Origin: Iodobacter ciconiae
GTDB lineage: Bacteria > Pseudomonadota > Gammaproteobacteria > Burkholderiales > Chitinibacteraceae
Assembly: GCF_003952345.1 (NCBI RefSeq)
Contig: NZ_CP034433.1
Coordinates: forward strand, 620,001 to 684,000
Length of the DNA: 64,000 nt
Direction: 5' to 3'
Under the pieces are notes generated by a model that saw only the letters and a program-made list of their open reading frames with translations, was not told where the DNA came from and searched no databases. A program made the position numbers and the translations under genes. Below, one piece after another: positions 34,014 to 42,539 of the stretch (position 1 is its first letter; every line of letters starts with the position of its first letter).

Positions 34014-34514
34014 GTGTCATTAAGCGATACATCAGAATCTATGGATCAATTATCTACAACACCTGCTGCGTCGTCAACAGTAAAGTGTGACATGTTGGAT
34101 ATTTCTACTCGTTTTAAAGAGGAAAGAAAGCGCTTAGGTTTATCCCAGAAAGATGCTGCAAAGGCGCTTGGTGTCTCGATTAGCTCGCTTGGGACTTATG
34201 AAAGAAACCAAGTGACACCACTTGTTTGGGTACTATTGCCGCTCTATCAATTAGGCGCAGATATTCAGTACATAGTCACGGGTGAGCGCAGCTCGGCACG
34301 GCTGCCAGATACTGAACAGCAGCTTATCTCCGCCTTCCGTTCTGCACCTCAGCCGGTGCAAGCTGGTATCTTGGCTATGCTTCAAGTTGTCCCTGTTACC
34401 GATGCATCTGCCTCAGATAAGTCACAAGACGTAAACCCCAAATTCATGGGCAAGGTAGGGCAGGTTGTTGAAGGTGATGTGAAGATAAAAGGTAAGCAAA
34501 CTTTTAAATTCTAA
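34014..34514 (+). CDS. Phage repressor (XRE-type helix-turn-helix)
   Basis: The helix-turn-helix reads FKEERKRLGLSQKDAAKALG then SISSLGTYERNQVTP, followed by a short linker and a C-terminal region without an obvious LexA-type protease dyad. I choose the GTG at 34014 (AAGG nine bases upstream); ATG starts at 34041 and 34092 are possible. It is divergent from the replication block and probably maintains lysogeny like P2 C or HP1 cI. Confidence 0.7.
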   Translation: MSLSDTSESMDQLSTTPAASSTVKCDMLDISTRFKEERKRLGLSQKDAAKALGVSISSLGTYERNQVTPLVWVLLPLYQLGADIQYIVTGERSSARLPDTEQQLISAFRSAPQPVQAGILAMLQVVPVTDASASDKSQDVNPKFMGKVGQVVEGDVKIKGKQTFKF

Positions 34515-34572
34515 ATATGAAGGACTGAGTGAATAGCAGTCACTTAATCGTAAGCGCTGCCGTTGAAGCGAT

Positions 34573-34599
34573 AAAACCCGCAATTTTGCGGGTTTTTTT
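34573..34599 (+). terminator. Intrinsic terminator after the repressor gene
   Basis: AAAACCCGCAA / TTGCGGG-TTTT arms followed by a T-run. Confidence 0.85.
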
Positions 34600-34613
34600 A
34601 TGGTTTAAATAAA

Positions 34614-34868
34614 GTGAAAGATCAATCATTCTTGGGTGAAGTGGGTATGGTGGCATTTAAAAACATAAAGATTGAGCACAAGCATTTTCACTATGCTGCT
34701 TCACCCCGATTACTCTTGGTCGCCTGCATATTGTTGTCTTTTGCGCTGGGTGTGGTGACGGGTAGGGACTACTTGCCTGTTCGGTATTCTCTAGAGGAGA
34801 AGGCAACTATGGCAGAGCAAAAGGTTGATTCACTTGTGCTGACAATCAATGCGAGTTCGGCGGTATAG
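34614..34868 (+). CDS. Small single-pass membrane protein
   Basis: This 84-residue protein starts at GTG 34614 (an ATG at 34647 is an alternative). It has one hydrophobic segment (PRLLLVACILLSFALGVVTG, about 31-50) and a polar C-terminus. It follows the repressor on the same strand, a common place for lysogenic-conversion or exclusion genes. The family was not recognised. Confidence 0.45.
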   Translation: MKDQSFLGEVGMVAFKNIKIEHKHFHYAASPRLLLVACILLSFALGVVTGRDYLPVRYSLEEKATMAEQKVDSLVLTINASSAV

Positions 34869-34881
34869 ATCGCAGGTAAAC

Positions 34882-34908
34882 AAAAGCCCCTTTACTAAAA
34901 AGGGGCTT
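34882..34908. terminator. Bidirectional terminator between the membrane-protein gene and relE
   Basis: AGCCCCTTT / AAAGGGGCT arms with A- and T-rich flanks. A degenerate copy lies at 35593-35619, so the relBE genes are bracketed by it. Confidence 0.7.
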
Positions 34909-34922
34909 GGTTTGATTTAAAG

Positions 34923-35192
34923 CTATTTGTACACTTCACGTCGATTACCTATTTTCACAACGAGGATGCGCAAGGCTCCATCTTCTATGCTGCTGATAAG
35001 TCGGTAATCACCCACAGGGTACTTCCAGAATTCGCCCAGCTTAGAGCCTTTTAAGGCCTCGCCTATGCTGCGTGGGTCTTCTAGCGTTGCGACCCGATCC
35101 CGTAAAAAAGCTGTAATCCTTCGTGCTACTTGCTTATCTAGCTTGGCTAGATCTTTCTGAGCTTCTTCATCCAGTTTAATCAGCCAGGCCAA
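34923..35192 (-). CDS. RelE/ParE-family toxin
   Basis: This 89-residue protein has the RelE fold signature: KLDEEAQKDLAKLDKQVARR, then LGEFWKYPVGDYRLI and LRILVVKIGNRREVY. These toxins cleave mRNA on ribosomes. The gene overlaps the upstream antitoxin by 17 bases. Confidence 0.88.
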   Translation of the reverse strand: MAWLIKLDEEAQKDLAKLDKQVARRITAFLRDRVATLEDPRSIGEALKGSKLGEFWKYPVGDYRLISSIEDGALRILVVKIGNRREVYK

Positions 35193-35400
35193 GATTGCGC
35201 TCCACTTCTTCTAAGCTATAGGTTTTACTTTGCCCAGAGCGGATAGCTAACAAGCGCTGTTCGGCCAGATAGAGGTCTTCTAAATCATCCAAGTGCTGAA
35301 TAATTGCCTCTCTGGCGTAAAATGTTTTAGTCCTGCCGGTACTCTTCGCTAAAAAGTCTAAGCGGCTTTCGATCTCGGCAGGCAGTCTGATTGCTAACAT
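35176..35400 (-). CDS. RelB-like ribbon-helix-helix antitoxin
   Basis: This 74-residue protein has the RHH strand MLAIRLPAEIESRLDFLAKS, helices to AREAIIQHLDDLEDLYLAEQ, and a toxin-binding tail (TYSLEEVERNLGL). It precedes and overlaps the RelE-type toxin gene, so translation is coupled. The pair may stabilise the prophage. Confidence 0.88.
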   Translation of the reverse strand: MLAIRLPAEIESRLDFLAKSTGRTKTFYAREAIIQHLDDLEDLYLAEQRLLAIRSGQSKTYSLEEVERNLGLAD

Positions 35401-35482
35401 CGCTTTCGTCCTTTAGAGTTTGCTATACATATATAGCACATGTTTGATTTAAGCTTTAGTTTGGTTTTTACCCGGCTATTTC

Positions 35483-35560
35483 ACTGGCTGTACTTCCAAC
35501 TCCAAAGTCGTGTCGAACGACGACACGCCCATCTGTGTGATTTGCTCAAATAGAAATTTG
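35483..35560 (-). pseudogene. Possible remnant of a gpD 3' end
   Basis: On the minus strand the frame reads SSFDTTLELEVQPVK followed by a stop. The end of gpD at 36414 reads SGYSTALELEVKASEVDV. The matching DNA (around 35481-35512) suggests a leftover gpD end upstream of the second toxin-antitoxin pair. Confidence 0.4.
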
Positions 35561-35592
35561 CATGCAAAGACATCAGCATGACTAAGCCTAAG

Positions 35593-35622
35593 AAAAGCCT
35601 CTTTATAAAAAGGGGCTTGGTT
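35593..35622. repeat. Degenerate copy of the 34882-34908 terminator
   Basis: AAAAGCCTCTTT-ATAA-AAAGGGGCTTGG closely matches the hairpin on the other side of relBE. The two copies bracket the toxin-antitoxin cassette. Confidence 0.55.
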
Positions 35623-35637
35623 AGTTTGGCCTATGAT

Positions 35638-35973
35638 CTAGCCAATATGTATGGTTACTGGCTTATCTGCACGGCCCAGCAAAGAAATCAGCGTATCAAT
35701 CGTAAACTTATTGGTTTTTTTATTAACTACATCCGAAACACGTGGCCGCGAAATATGGAGTATTGCTGCCGCTTCAGCTTGCTTGAGCTGTTTGCTTTCG
35801 ATCCATGATCCTAGCTCTGCAATAAGCTGCTCTTTGAGCATTAAGGTAGTATCAATTTGTTTTTGTGATTCGGCGTGATAGCGCTGTGCTTCTTCCGGCG
35901 CAAAGCCAAGCTCAGCAAACAAGTTGCCACCAGCCGGGGTGATATGCTGGATTGTGGTGTCAATATTATTCAT
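35638..35973 (-). CDS. XRE-family antitoxin (HigA-like)
   Basis: This 111-residue protein has the helix-turn-helix LKQAEAAAILHISRPRVSDV then NKFTIDTLISLLGR. It overlaps the preceding toxin gene by four bases. The toxin-first order is typical of higBA pairs. Confidence 0.85.
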   Translation of the reverse strand: MNNIDTTIQHITPAGGNLFAELGFAPEEAQRYHAESQKQIDTTLMLKEQLIAELGSWIESKQLKQAEAAAILHISRPRVSDVVNKKTNKFTIDTLISLLGRADKPVTIHIG

Positions 35974-36332
35974 GGCTCTGTTTTCCTTGATTGAATGATG
36001 GCCCGATAACGTGCTTCGGCAATGTCCTTATCTTTTTTTGCGGTAGCTTCAGTTTTCTTTTGGAAGCAATGCAATACATAAATGGCCTCTTCAAACTTGG
36101 CCACATACATTACGCGAAAGATACCGGCTGCATCTTTAATCCGAACCTCTTTTGTTCCCCGGCCAACATCATCAAAAGGCTTCCAATCATCTGGATCTAA
36201 ACCGGCCTGAACTTTTGAAAGTTGGTAGCCTGCTTCTTTACGTGGGCCTTCTGGAAAGCGGATAAGGTCGTCAAATGATGATCCCACCCACCTTATTTCT
36301 TTATCTTCTCGCATGTATAAAATTCTATACAT
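35970..36332 (-). CDS. HigB-like toxin (phage Gp49-like, RelE superfamily)
   Basis: This 120-residue protein has the Gp49-like signature: RWVGSSFDDLIRFPEGPRKE, then GTKEVRIKDAAGIFRVMYVA and IYVLHCFQKKTEAT. These toxins are ribosome-dependent mRNA endonucleases. It is the first gene of the operon with the XRE antitoxin. Confidence 0.88.
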   Translation of the reverse strand: MYRILYMREDKEIRWVGSSFDDLIRFPEGPRKEAGYQLSKVQAGLDPDDWKPFDDVGRGTKEVRIKDAAGIFRVMYVAKFEEAIYVLHCFQKKTEATAKKDKDIAEARYRAIIQSRKTEP

Positions 36333-36382
36333 TATTATTGGTTTGCGCCAGTGTAAAACTTTGCATTAAAAAATTAACTGTT

Positions 36383-36411
36383 AAACGGCGGCCAGATGGT
36401 CGCCGTTTTTT
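36383..36411. terminator. Hairpin at the end of the tail operon
   Basis: AAACGGCGGCC / GGTCGCCGTTT arms with one mismatch lie three bases after the gpD stop. The longer T-run is on the plus strand, so it may work in both directions. Confidence 0.65.
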
Positions 36412-36413
36412 GT

Positions 36414-37469
36414 TTACACGTCCACCTCACTAGCCTTCACTTCCAGCTCCAAAGCCGTACTGTAGCCGCTATCGCCTAAGCTGTGCACGACGCGGCTGAT
36501 GATCCAGTCTTGCTTGTCGATGATGGGCTTAAAGCCTGAAACGCTGGCGGGCAGCTCGGGAAAGAGTTCGGGGCGTCCATAGGCGAGGGTGATTGAGAAT
36601 TGAGCCACGCCGCGCTGTAGTTTTTCCCATTCTGCTTTTGCGGCTCGCTCGGCGGTGGTTTTGCTGGCGTAAACGTGTCTTAGGGTTTTTACGTTATCGT
36701 CAGCCCCCTGGATCACTTCGCCTTGCCCTGGGCCAGCTGCTTTTCTGGGTTTGCGTTTTATGGTGGTGGTTTCTTTTTTGGCTGTTTTGGTGTTTTGCCA
36801 TGCGGCTTTTACGCCGCTATACGCACCTCGATCAGCAATGCTAAATCTGTGACTATCCCCTGACTGGCGCGTAATCAGCACTTTACCCAATGGCTTGCCG
36901 CTGGCCGTGGTGGCTTGGCCTGCTTTCATAAATAGCAGGCTGTTATCTTTGACCGTAGCAATGGCGTCAAACATTAGAGCGAGGCGGCTTAAAAAGCTGG
37001 CGTCGCTTTCGCTGGTTTGATCAATATGGCTAATGGTTTGCCCGGCTAAGCTTTGCCCGATCCGGTGCTGGATCTTGTTTTGTTTGGCGATGGTTTCCAC
37101 AATCGCGCCCACGGTGGTCTGGTGCCATGAGCGTTCTTTCTTGGTCGACAATCCAGCGCGTAAATCAGCACTACGGGCGCGGATGGTGAGCTGATCCGGT
37201 GCGCCGCTGTGCTCGATTTCATCCACCGTATATTGGCCCTTATTGACTAAGCCGCTATCAGACCAGCCCAGCGAAACACTGACGATGGCACCGCGTGGCG
37301 GAATATCCAGCAGGCCGTCGCTATCGTCTAGCGTAATATCCAGCTGATCCGCGTCAAAGCCGCGATTGTCCGTCAGGCTAACTGATACCAGCCTATCGTT
37401 CACCCGCTTAGAAATATCTTTGCTACCCACCATGATTTTAAAGCGTGGGGATTTGTGGCCTTCGTTCAT
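36414..37469 (-). CDS. D: P2 gpD-like late control / tail hub protein
   Basis: This 351-residue protein has the phage late-control gpD layout (KIMVGSKDISKRVNDRLVSV start, SDADLLRRLA-like SDASFLSRLALMFDA near 175). It is the baseplate hub homologous to the gp27 part of VgrG. The start overlaps gpU by four bases. Confidence 0.92.
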   Translation of the reverse strand: MNEGHKSPRFKIMVGSKDISKRVNDRLVSVSLTDNRGFDADQLDITLDDSDGLLDIPPRGAIVSVSLGWSDSGLVNKGQYTVDEIEHSGAPDQLTIRARSADLRAGLSTKKERSWHQTTVGAIVETIAKQNKIQHRIGQSLAGQTISHIDQTSESDASFLSRLALMFDAIATVKDNSLLFMKAGQATTASGKPLGKVLITRQSGDSHRFSIADRGAYSGVKAAWQNTKTAKKETTTIKRKPRKAAGPGQGEVIQGADDNVKTLRHVYASKTTAERAAKAEWEKLQRGVAQFSITLAYGRPELFPELPASVSGFKPIIDKQDWIISRVVHSLGDSGYSTALELEVKASEVDV

Positions 37470-37876
37470 TGCAACAGGCCCATGATGGTTTCGAGCGGGT
37501 CAGAGGTGATCCGCTTCAGGCTTAAGTTAAATTCAATCTTGCGGGCTGAGCCATTCTTGTAAAACAGGCTGCGGGTGGTTTTGATGGATTCGATCACGTA
37601 CTCGCCGTAAATCCAGCCGGTGCCCTCAATTAAAAAATATTTCTCCCCCGTATCGGCCATTTCTTCCAGCGCCAGCAAAGAAACCTCGCCCGCGTTCAGT
37701 TCTTCATACAACACGCCGCTGAGTGCGATCGTTTCCGCATCTGGCCCTAAGAATTGATTAGCAGGGCCGATGCCGATCCGCGCCTGGCTTGCGTGCCGCC
37801 ATGATTTAGATTGCTCTAAAGTTTGGTAAGGCGAGCTGGCCAGCTCAAATACAAACATGCCTAAGACCATCATCAT
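37466..37876 (-). CDS. U: P2 gpU-like tail protein
   Basis: This 136-residue protein starts MMMVLGMFVFELASSPYQTL with the QSKSWRHASQARIG signature of gpU. It is a tail-tube terminator/assembly protein encoded between gpT and gpD, with one- to four-base overlaps on both sides. Confidence 0.92.
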   Translation of the reverse strand: MMMVLGMFVFELASSPYQTLEQSKSWRHASQARIGIGPANQFLGPDAETIALSGVLYEELNAGEVSLLALEEMADTGEKYFLIEGTGWIYGEYVIESIKTTRSLFYKNGSARKIEFNLSLKRITSDPLETIMGLLQ

Positions 37877-40833
37877 CAGTCACTGTCTCCTAAGCGTGAG
37901 CGGTTGCGCACCTGCTTCTGGCGGTCGGCTTTGGCGATTTCTTGCGCAACCAGTTTTGCCAGTGCTTGTTCGTTCATGCCTGGTGCAGCATTGATTGTGA
38001 TCTGGATGGATGGTGCCGGGCTTGGGGCATAGTTGGCTTGGGCGGCCATCGGCTGGCGCTGATCCAGCTTAACGTCGGCCATGGCCCCTAAGCTGGTGCC
38101 GCCAATAATCAGGCCGCTGGCCGCGCTGATTATTTTGCTGGTAATGCCTTGGATGGCGGCGAGCGGCTCTTTTTGCGTATCTGTTAAGCCATTACTAAAG
38201 CCTTGCATAGTAAAAGCGCCCAGCTCGGCAAAAACGCGGCTTGGGCTGTGAATGCCCAGCTTTTCTTTAAACCAGCCGATGGCATTTTCGCCTACGCCGT
38301 TAATGGCACTTTTCAGATAATGAATCCCGCCCGTAAATCCTTGAATAAGGCCGTCCATAATTTGCCCGCCAATGGTCACAAATGAAGTGACTAAGCCCGA
38401 CATAAAGGCGGTAATGCTATCCCAGTTTCTAACAATGACGCCGATGAGTGACCAATTCATAAAGAAGTCGATCATGCCTTGGCCAGCGGCAATGGCTTTA
38501 TCTTTTACCCATTGCCAAGCGGTATCTGCACCGGCGCAAATGCTATCCCAATTACGAATGATGATGCCGATGAGCGACCATTTCATAAAGAAGGCGGCGA
38601 TACTATCAGCCACCGTGATCATTCCGTTTTTAATGAGCTTCCAGGTGGCAAGGGTAATTTTCTTTAAATCTTCCCAATGCCCGACAATAATACCAACGGG
38701 CGTCCAGTTTATAAAGAAACGAATAATGCCTTGAGCTACTGAAGCTACGCCAACGGCTAGGCTATCCCATATAGCAATTGTCCCTTCTTTTAGGCTTTGC
38801 CATTGCTTGGTAATTGCATTACCTACGGGCGCGATTGATGTTTTTAGCCATTCCCAGAACGCACTCGTTTTTTCTTTGATTGCTGCCCATAGCTCATTAA
38901 AGAACCTTGCAATTGGCCCCCAATATTTGTAAATCAGCAATGCAGCAATGGCAATGCCGGCAACGATCAGCCCGACCGGATTCATTAGCAGGGCGCGGCC
39001 CATAAACAGCGCAGCTTTGCCGGCCATGCTTAAAGCGCCGCTTAATAGGCCATAGCTCCATACCGCGGCTTTGGCTAATATTGAGCCGATCCCCATTTGA
39101 ATATTCAGCGTCATCAGGGCCAATTTAATCATGGCAAACGGCCCCAGAATAGCGGCTGCGGCTAAGGTTAAGCCGCCTAAGATTGCCACTACGGCGGCAG
39201 CAGATACGCTGATTTTTACCAATGTGGCGGCCAGTTCGGGGTTGGCTTTCATCCATTCGCCACCTTTGCGGATCACGTCGGTGATACTTTTCAGCAGCTC
39301 GCGCAGTGGGCTGTTATTGCCTTCAAACATTTCAATGCCCACATCTTCCCAAGCCGATTGCAGCGTCTTGATATCGCCCGCCGCGTTGTCGCTCATGGTG
39401 GCTGCGTTTTTACTGGCTTCTCCGGCGGATTGTCTGAGGGTGGCAATCAGTTCTTGCAGCTTGCCGCTACCGGCTTGTGTAGTGAGCACGCTCAAGGCAC
39501 TAAAAGCTTCTTCACCGGCAATATGCTTAAAGTATCCGGCCCGCTGGGCGTTCCCCATGTTTTTAGTTTTTGCTTCCAGCTCGGCAAGGATTGTCGGCAA
39601 GTCGCGCAGATTGCCTTGGGCATCTTTTGCCTGCAGTCCTAGCTCTTGCATTGCGTCTGCGGCCATTTTTGGCGGGGCGGCAAGGCGGGACATAATGGCG
39701 CGTAAGGCCGTACCGCCCATGCTGCCCTGAATACCCGCATCCCCCAGCTTGCCTGTCATGGCGGCGGCAGTTTCCAGATCCACGCCCAGACCGGCAGCGA
39801 CCGGTGCCGCGTACTTCATGGTTTCAGCCAGCATTCTTAAATCGACATTCGAGCGGGTAAAGGTGCCGACCAGTACATCGCCCGCACGGCTCATCTCTCC
39901 GGCACTCAACTTAAAGCCGGTTAAAATATTAGAGGCCATGTCGGCAGCGGCGGGCAGTTCTACCCGTCCGGCCTTGGCTAAATCGAGTACACCCGGCATC
40001 GCCTTTTTAATTGCGGTCGGGTCAAAGCCTGACATCGCTAAAAAGCCTTGTCCCTGTGCCGCTTCATTGGCCGTAAAGCTGGTGGCCGCGCCTAATTCCC
40101 GTGCTTGTTTGCGCAGCTCCGCAAGCTGTGGGCTGTTTTTACCCAGCCGGGTCAGCGCCTGTACGCTGGACATTTCCGCGTCAAAGTCTAAGCCTGGGGC
40201 CATGACTCGTTTGGCTGCATACAGCGCACCGCCCCCCGCAACCGCCATACCGGCACCGGCTCCCGCCAGATTGTTCCGGGTATTCATGCTGCGGTCGTAA
40301 GCCGCTCTGGCCGCATGCTGGCGCCGCATCTGTCGGCCTAAGCGTTCAAGCTGCTGTTGTTCTCTTTGTAGTGCGGCCGTTGTGCTGGCGGCGTTTTGCC
40401 GTAATTCCCGCTGATGCTGGGACAGATTGCGGGTAGAGATCCCCGCCGCATTCAGAGAGGCTCGCAGGTTTTGCTGCCGGTTAACCAGCTGAGCGTGCCG
40501 CGCGGCCAGCTCTGCCGCTTCTTTTTTAGCGCGGTTAAATTCCGCGCTCATTTGCCGGGTCGGATTGGCCGTGGCGGCCAGACTTCTGCCCAGCGCGGTG
40601 GCGCGGTCCTGGGCGGCTTTCATTTGCTGGGATGATTGGGCCGTATCGCGGCTTAGTTTTCTGAATGAATCAATATTAGCCTGGGTTTTATCCAGCTCTT
40701 TCATCTTGTTTTTAAGCTCGCTGACTTGCCGCGAGACCGCCCGGCTTTGATTCTGAACCCCTCTGAGTGGCGCGGTAAATTGATCAACCGCCCTTAATAT
40801 CACTTCCAGTCGTAAATTCCGCGCCGTACTCAT
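37876..40833 (-). CDS. T: Tail tape-measure protein (P2 gpT-like)
   Basis: This 985-residue protein has an N-terminal coiled coil (about 20-175), a TP901-type tape-measure core (TSFTANEAAQGQGFLAMSGF, about 255) and hydrophobic segments near 545-600 and 625-650. A repeated WSLIG(V/I)I(V/I)RNWDSI motif lies around 755-820, and it ends in a helical C-terminus. It sets tail length and passes through the host envelope. The repeated motif recurs three to four times at about 50-residue spacing. Confidence 0.92.
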   Translation of the reverse strand: MSTARNLRLEVILRAVDQFTAPLRGVQNQSRAVSRQVSELKNKMKELDKTQANIDSFRKLSRDTAQSSQQMKAAQDRATALGRSLAATANPTRQMSAEFNRAKKEAAELAARHAQLVNRQQNLRASLNAAGISTRNLSQHQRELRQNAASTTAALQREQQQLERLGRQMRRQHAARAAYDRSMNTRNNLAGAGAGMAVAGGGALYAAKRVMAPGLDFDAEMSSVQALTRLGKNSPQLAELRKQARELGAATSFTANEAAQGQGFLAMSGFDPTAIKKAMPGVLDLAKAGRVELPAAADMASNILTGFKLSAGEMSRAGDVLVGTFTRSNVDLRMLAETMKYAAPVAAGLGVDLETAAAMTGKLGDAGIQGSMGGTALRAIMSRLAAPPKMAADAMQELGLQAKDAQGNLRDLPTILAELEAKTKNMGNAQRAGYFKHIAGEEAFSALSVLTTQAGSGKLQELIATLRQSAGEASKNAATMSDNAAGDIKTLQSAWEDVGIEMFEGNNSPLRELLKSITDVIRKGGEWMKANPELAATLVKISVSAAAVVAILGGLTLAAAAILGPFAMIKLALMTLNIQMGIGSILAKAAVWSYGLLSGALSMAGKAALFMGRALLMNPVGLIVAGIAIAALLIYKYWGPIARFFNELWAAIKEKTSAFWEWLKTSIAPVGNAITKQWQSLKEGTIAIWDSLAVGVASVAQGIIRFFINWTPVGIIVGHWEDLKKITLATWKLIKNGMITVADSIAAFFMKWSLIGIIIRNWDSICAGADTAWQWVKDKAIAAGQGMIDFFMNWSLIGVIVRNWDSITAFMSGLVTSFVTIGGQIMDGLIQGFTGGIHYLKSAINGVGENAIGWFKEKLGIHSPSRVFAELGAFTMQGFSNGLTDTQKEPLAAIQGITSKIISAASGLIIGGTSLGAMADVKLDQRQPMAAQANYAPSPAPSIQITINAAPGMNEQALAKLVAQEIAKADRQKQVRNRSRLGDSD

Positions 40834-41552
40834 GAGTGCCCCTTCAGCTGTGCTAATCGCTCTATGGCAATGGCTTTGTACTCCTCGCTTAATTCACAAC
40901 CCAGCCAGTGGTAGCCTTCCATTTGTGCCGCCACCAGGGTCGAGCCTGATCCGGCGAAAGGATCCAGAATCAAACCGCCCGGCTTGCAGATCTTGATCAG
41001 GTCGCGCATTAAATCGGTGGGTTTGCCAGTGACGTGGAATTTGTCTTTTTGCTTGACCACTTCTTTGTAAACACCGCGCAATACGCCCACGTCACGCTCG
41101 TTCGGCATCTGGCCCTTGCTGCCCCACACAATGTATTCGGCCTGATTACGATAGCGGCCCATTTGTGGGCGCACCCCTTCGCCTTTGTCCCATACGGCAA
41201 TGCCCCGCCAGGTAAAGCCCGCAATTTGCAAGGCGTCGGTAGTCAGTGGCAATTGCCGCCAGTCAGTGAATAAGCAAATGGGCGCACCGTCTTTCATGAC
41301 GCGCAGGCATTCAGCCAGCCAGAGTGTCATCCAGCGCAGGTGGGTGCGCTGGTCGCGGTGATCGCCGGTAAATTCGGGATATTTGCGGGCTGTGCCACCG
41401 TTTTGATATTTGTCGGAGGTGCTGCGGTTTTTAGAGCCGATATGTAAGCCGCCCGAAGCATAGGGCGGATCAGTGATCAGCGCATCAACCAGGGCGGCAG
41501 GCAGGGATTCTAAAAAGGGCAGGCTGTCGCCGCTATGGAGTTTATTTTTCAT
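40830..41552 (-). CDS. Site-specific DNA methyltransferase (beta class) inserted in the tail operon
   Basis: This 240-residue protein has the catalytic motif DPPY (ITDPPYASGG, about residues 28-37) before the SAM-binding motif LDPFAGSGSTLVAA (about 197-210), the order of beta-class N4/N6 methyltransferases. It has no restriction partner. It lies between gpE' and gpT, with a four-base overlap to gpT. It probably protects phage DNA from host restriction or alters host gene expression. Confidence 0.9.
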   Translation of the reverse strand: MKNKLHSGDSLPFLESLPAALVDALITDPPYASGGLHIGSKNRSTSDKYQNGGTARKYPEFTGDHRDQRTHLRWMTLWLAECLRVMKDGAPICLFTDWRQLPLTTDALQIAGFTWRGIAVWDKGEGVRPQMGRYRNQAEYIVWGSKGQMPNERDVGVLRGVYKEVVKQKDKFHVTGKPTDLMRDLIKICKPGGLILDPFAGSGSTLVAAQMEGYHWLGCELSEEYKAIAIERLAQLKGHS

Positions 41553-41555
41553 GTA

Positions 41556-41672
41556 CTATTTTTCTGGGTTGTGACGTTTACGCGCTTCCTCGCGCCATTC
41601 CATCAGCTCGGATACCGCCATGTCATCCATGGCCCCAGGGGGCCAGTGAAACACCATGGCGATATCCGCCAT
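41556..41672 (-). CDS. GpE' tail protein (GpE family), made mainly by -1 frameshift
   Basis: This 38-residue frame begins MADIAMVFHWPPGAMDDMAV and matches the GpE' part of P2 E+E'. Its frame is open upstream into the E gene, so a -1 shift at the heptamer 41720-41726 would fuse it to gpE. Independent initiation at 41672 is possible but the conserved arrangement favours frameshifting. Confidence 0.75.
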   Translation of the reverse strand: MADIAMVFHWPPGAMDDMAVSELMEWREEARKRHNPEK

Positions 41673-41680
41673 CGCTGAAG

Positions 41681-41986
41681 TTACGCTTGCGGGTAATCGG
41701 GTATGCTTGCCTTCGGCAATAAAAAACCTGCCGTCACTCCCGCCAGTTGCAGCAGGTCAGCAGGGTCCAGATTGCTGACATCCTGCTCGGTGAGCATCGG
41801 CTCCGAAATACGCGGTAGCACTTTGGTCAGCGCTTCCACATCCATCTGCAGCAAGTCGCCCAGCTTCACCCCGCGCAATGCGCCGCTTTTAGGTTTGCGC
41901 AAAGTAATACTGCTGATTGTCTGCTCGCCGCGAATCAAGGGGGTGTCCAGCTCGATGGTGTTCGGGGTTTTTTCTGTGATATTCAT
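41681..41986 (-). CDS. E: P2 gpE-like tail assembly chaperone
   Basis: This 101-residue protein has the signature LDTPLIRGEQTISSITLRKP and LRGVKLGDLLQMD of phage tail assembly gpE. Near its end GGT TTT TTA forms a -1 slippery heptamer, which leads into the E' frame. Confidence 0.88.
   Translation of the reverse strand: MNITEKTPNTIELDTPLIRGEQTISSITLRKPKSGALRGVKLGDLLQMDVEALTKVLPRISEPMLTEQDVSNLDPADLLQLAGVTAGFLLPKASIPDYPQA
41720..41726 (-). other. -1 ribosomal frameshift heptamer T-TTT-TTA in gpE
   Basis: The heptamer is in the correct phase (GGT TTT TTA of the gpE frame). After the shift the frame is ATT GCC GAA and stays open through the E' gene to 41556. P2 E+E' is the precedent. Confidence 0.7.
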
Positions 41987-42005
41987 TTGGGTTTAAATCC
42001 TGTGA

Positions 42006-42524
42006 TTAGAGGCCAATCGCGGCCCTGAATTGAGTAAGGAGGTCTACACCATCAATGATTTCAATCATGTTGACCGTATCAATTTCAATCAGTGTTCTGC
42101 CGTTGATAATGAGCTTGTAATAACTGATCGAGCTGGACACTTTGAATTCGGTATCCTCGGCAGGCTTGGCACTGCCCATATCGATTTCTTTGTGCCGACC
42201 GCGCACAATCACTTCAACCGCATCAACCGCATCAACCGCTTCCGAATCCTCCCGCTGATAGCCATCGGCAAAGCGCAAAAGCACCGCGTCGTGCGTGCTC
42301 GCGCCGAATTGGGCAAAGATTTCACGCATAAAACCGCCGTAAGTCGCCGACATTTCGAGCTTTTCAAGCCCTAGATCGATATCGACCGTGCCGCTCATGC
42401 CTCCGCCTTGGTACTCTTCCATTTTGCGGCTCAGTTTAGGCAAGGTGACTTCCGTGACCTGGCCCGCAAAATTCAGCCCATCAATAAATAAATTGAAGGC
42501 TTTTAACTTACTTGGTAACGCCAT
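42006..42524 (-). CDS. FII: Major tail tube protein (P2 FII-like)
   Basis: This 172-residue protein begins MALPSKLKAFNLFIDGLNFA and continues with VTEVTLPKLSRKMEEYQGGG and MSGTVDIDLGLEKLEM, the conserved FII sequence. It includes a short VDAVDAVEV duplication. It polymerises into the tail tube. Confidence 0.93.
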   Translation of the reverse strand: MALPSKLKAFNLFIDGLNFAGQVTEVTLPKLSRKMEEYQGGGMSGTVDIDLGLEKLEMSATYGGFMREIFAQFGASTHDAVLLRFADGYQREDSEAVDAVDAVEVIVRGRHKEIDMGSAKPAEDTEFKVSSSISYYKLIINGRTLIEIDTVNMIEIIDGVDLLTQFRAAIGL

Positions 42525-42539
42525 ATTGATTCCCCTTGA

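Noticed and set aside
39131..40300. Plus-strand frames of up to 199 codons over the tape-measure gene
   Set aside because: They are antisense to a typical tape-measure gene of Ala-rich codon content that gives long open opposite frames.
41009..41273. Frames overlapping the methyltransferase gene on both strands
   Set aside because: They are shadows; the methyltransferase frame has both catalytic and SAM motifs.
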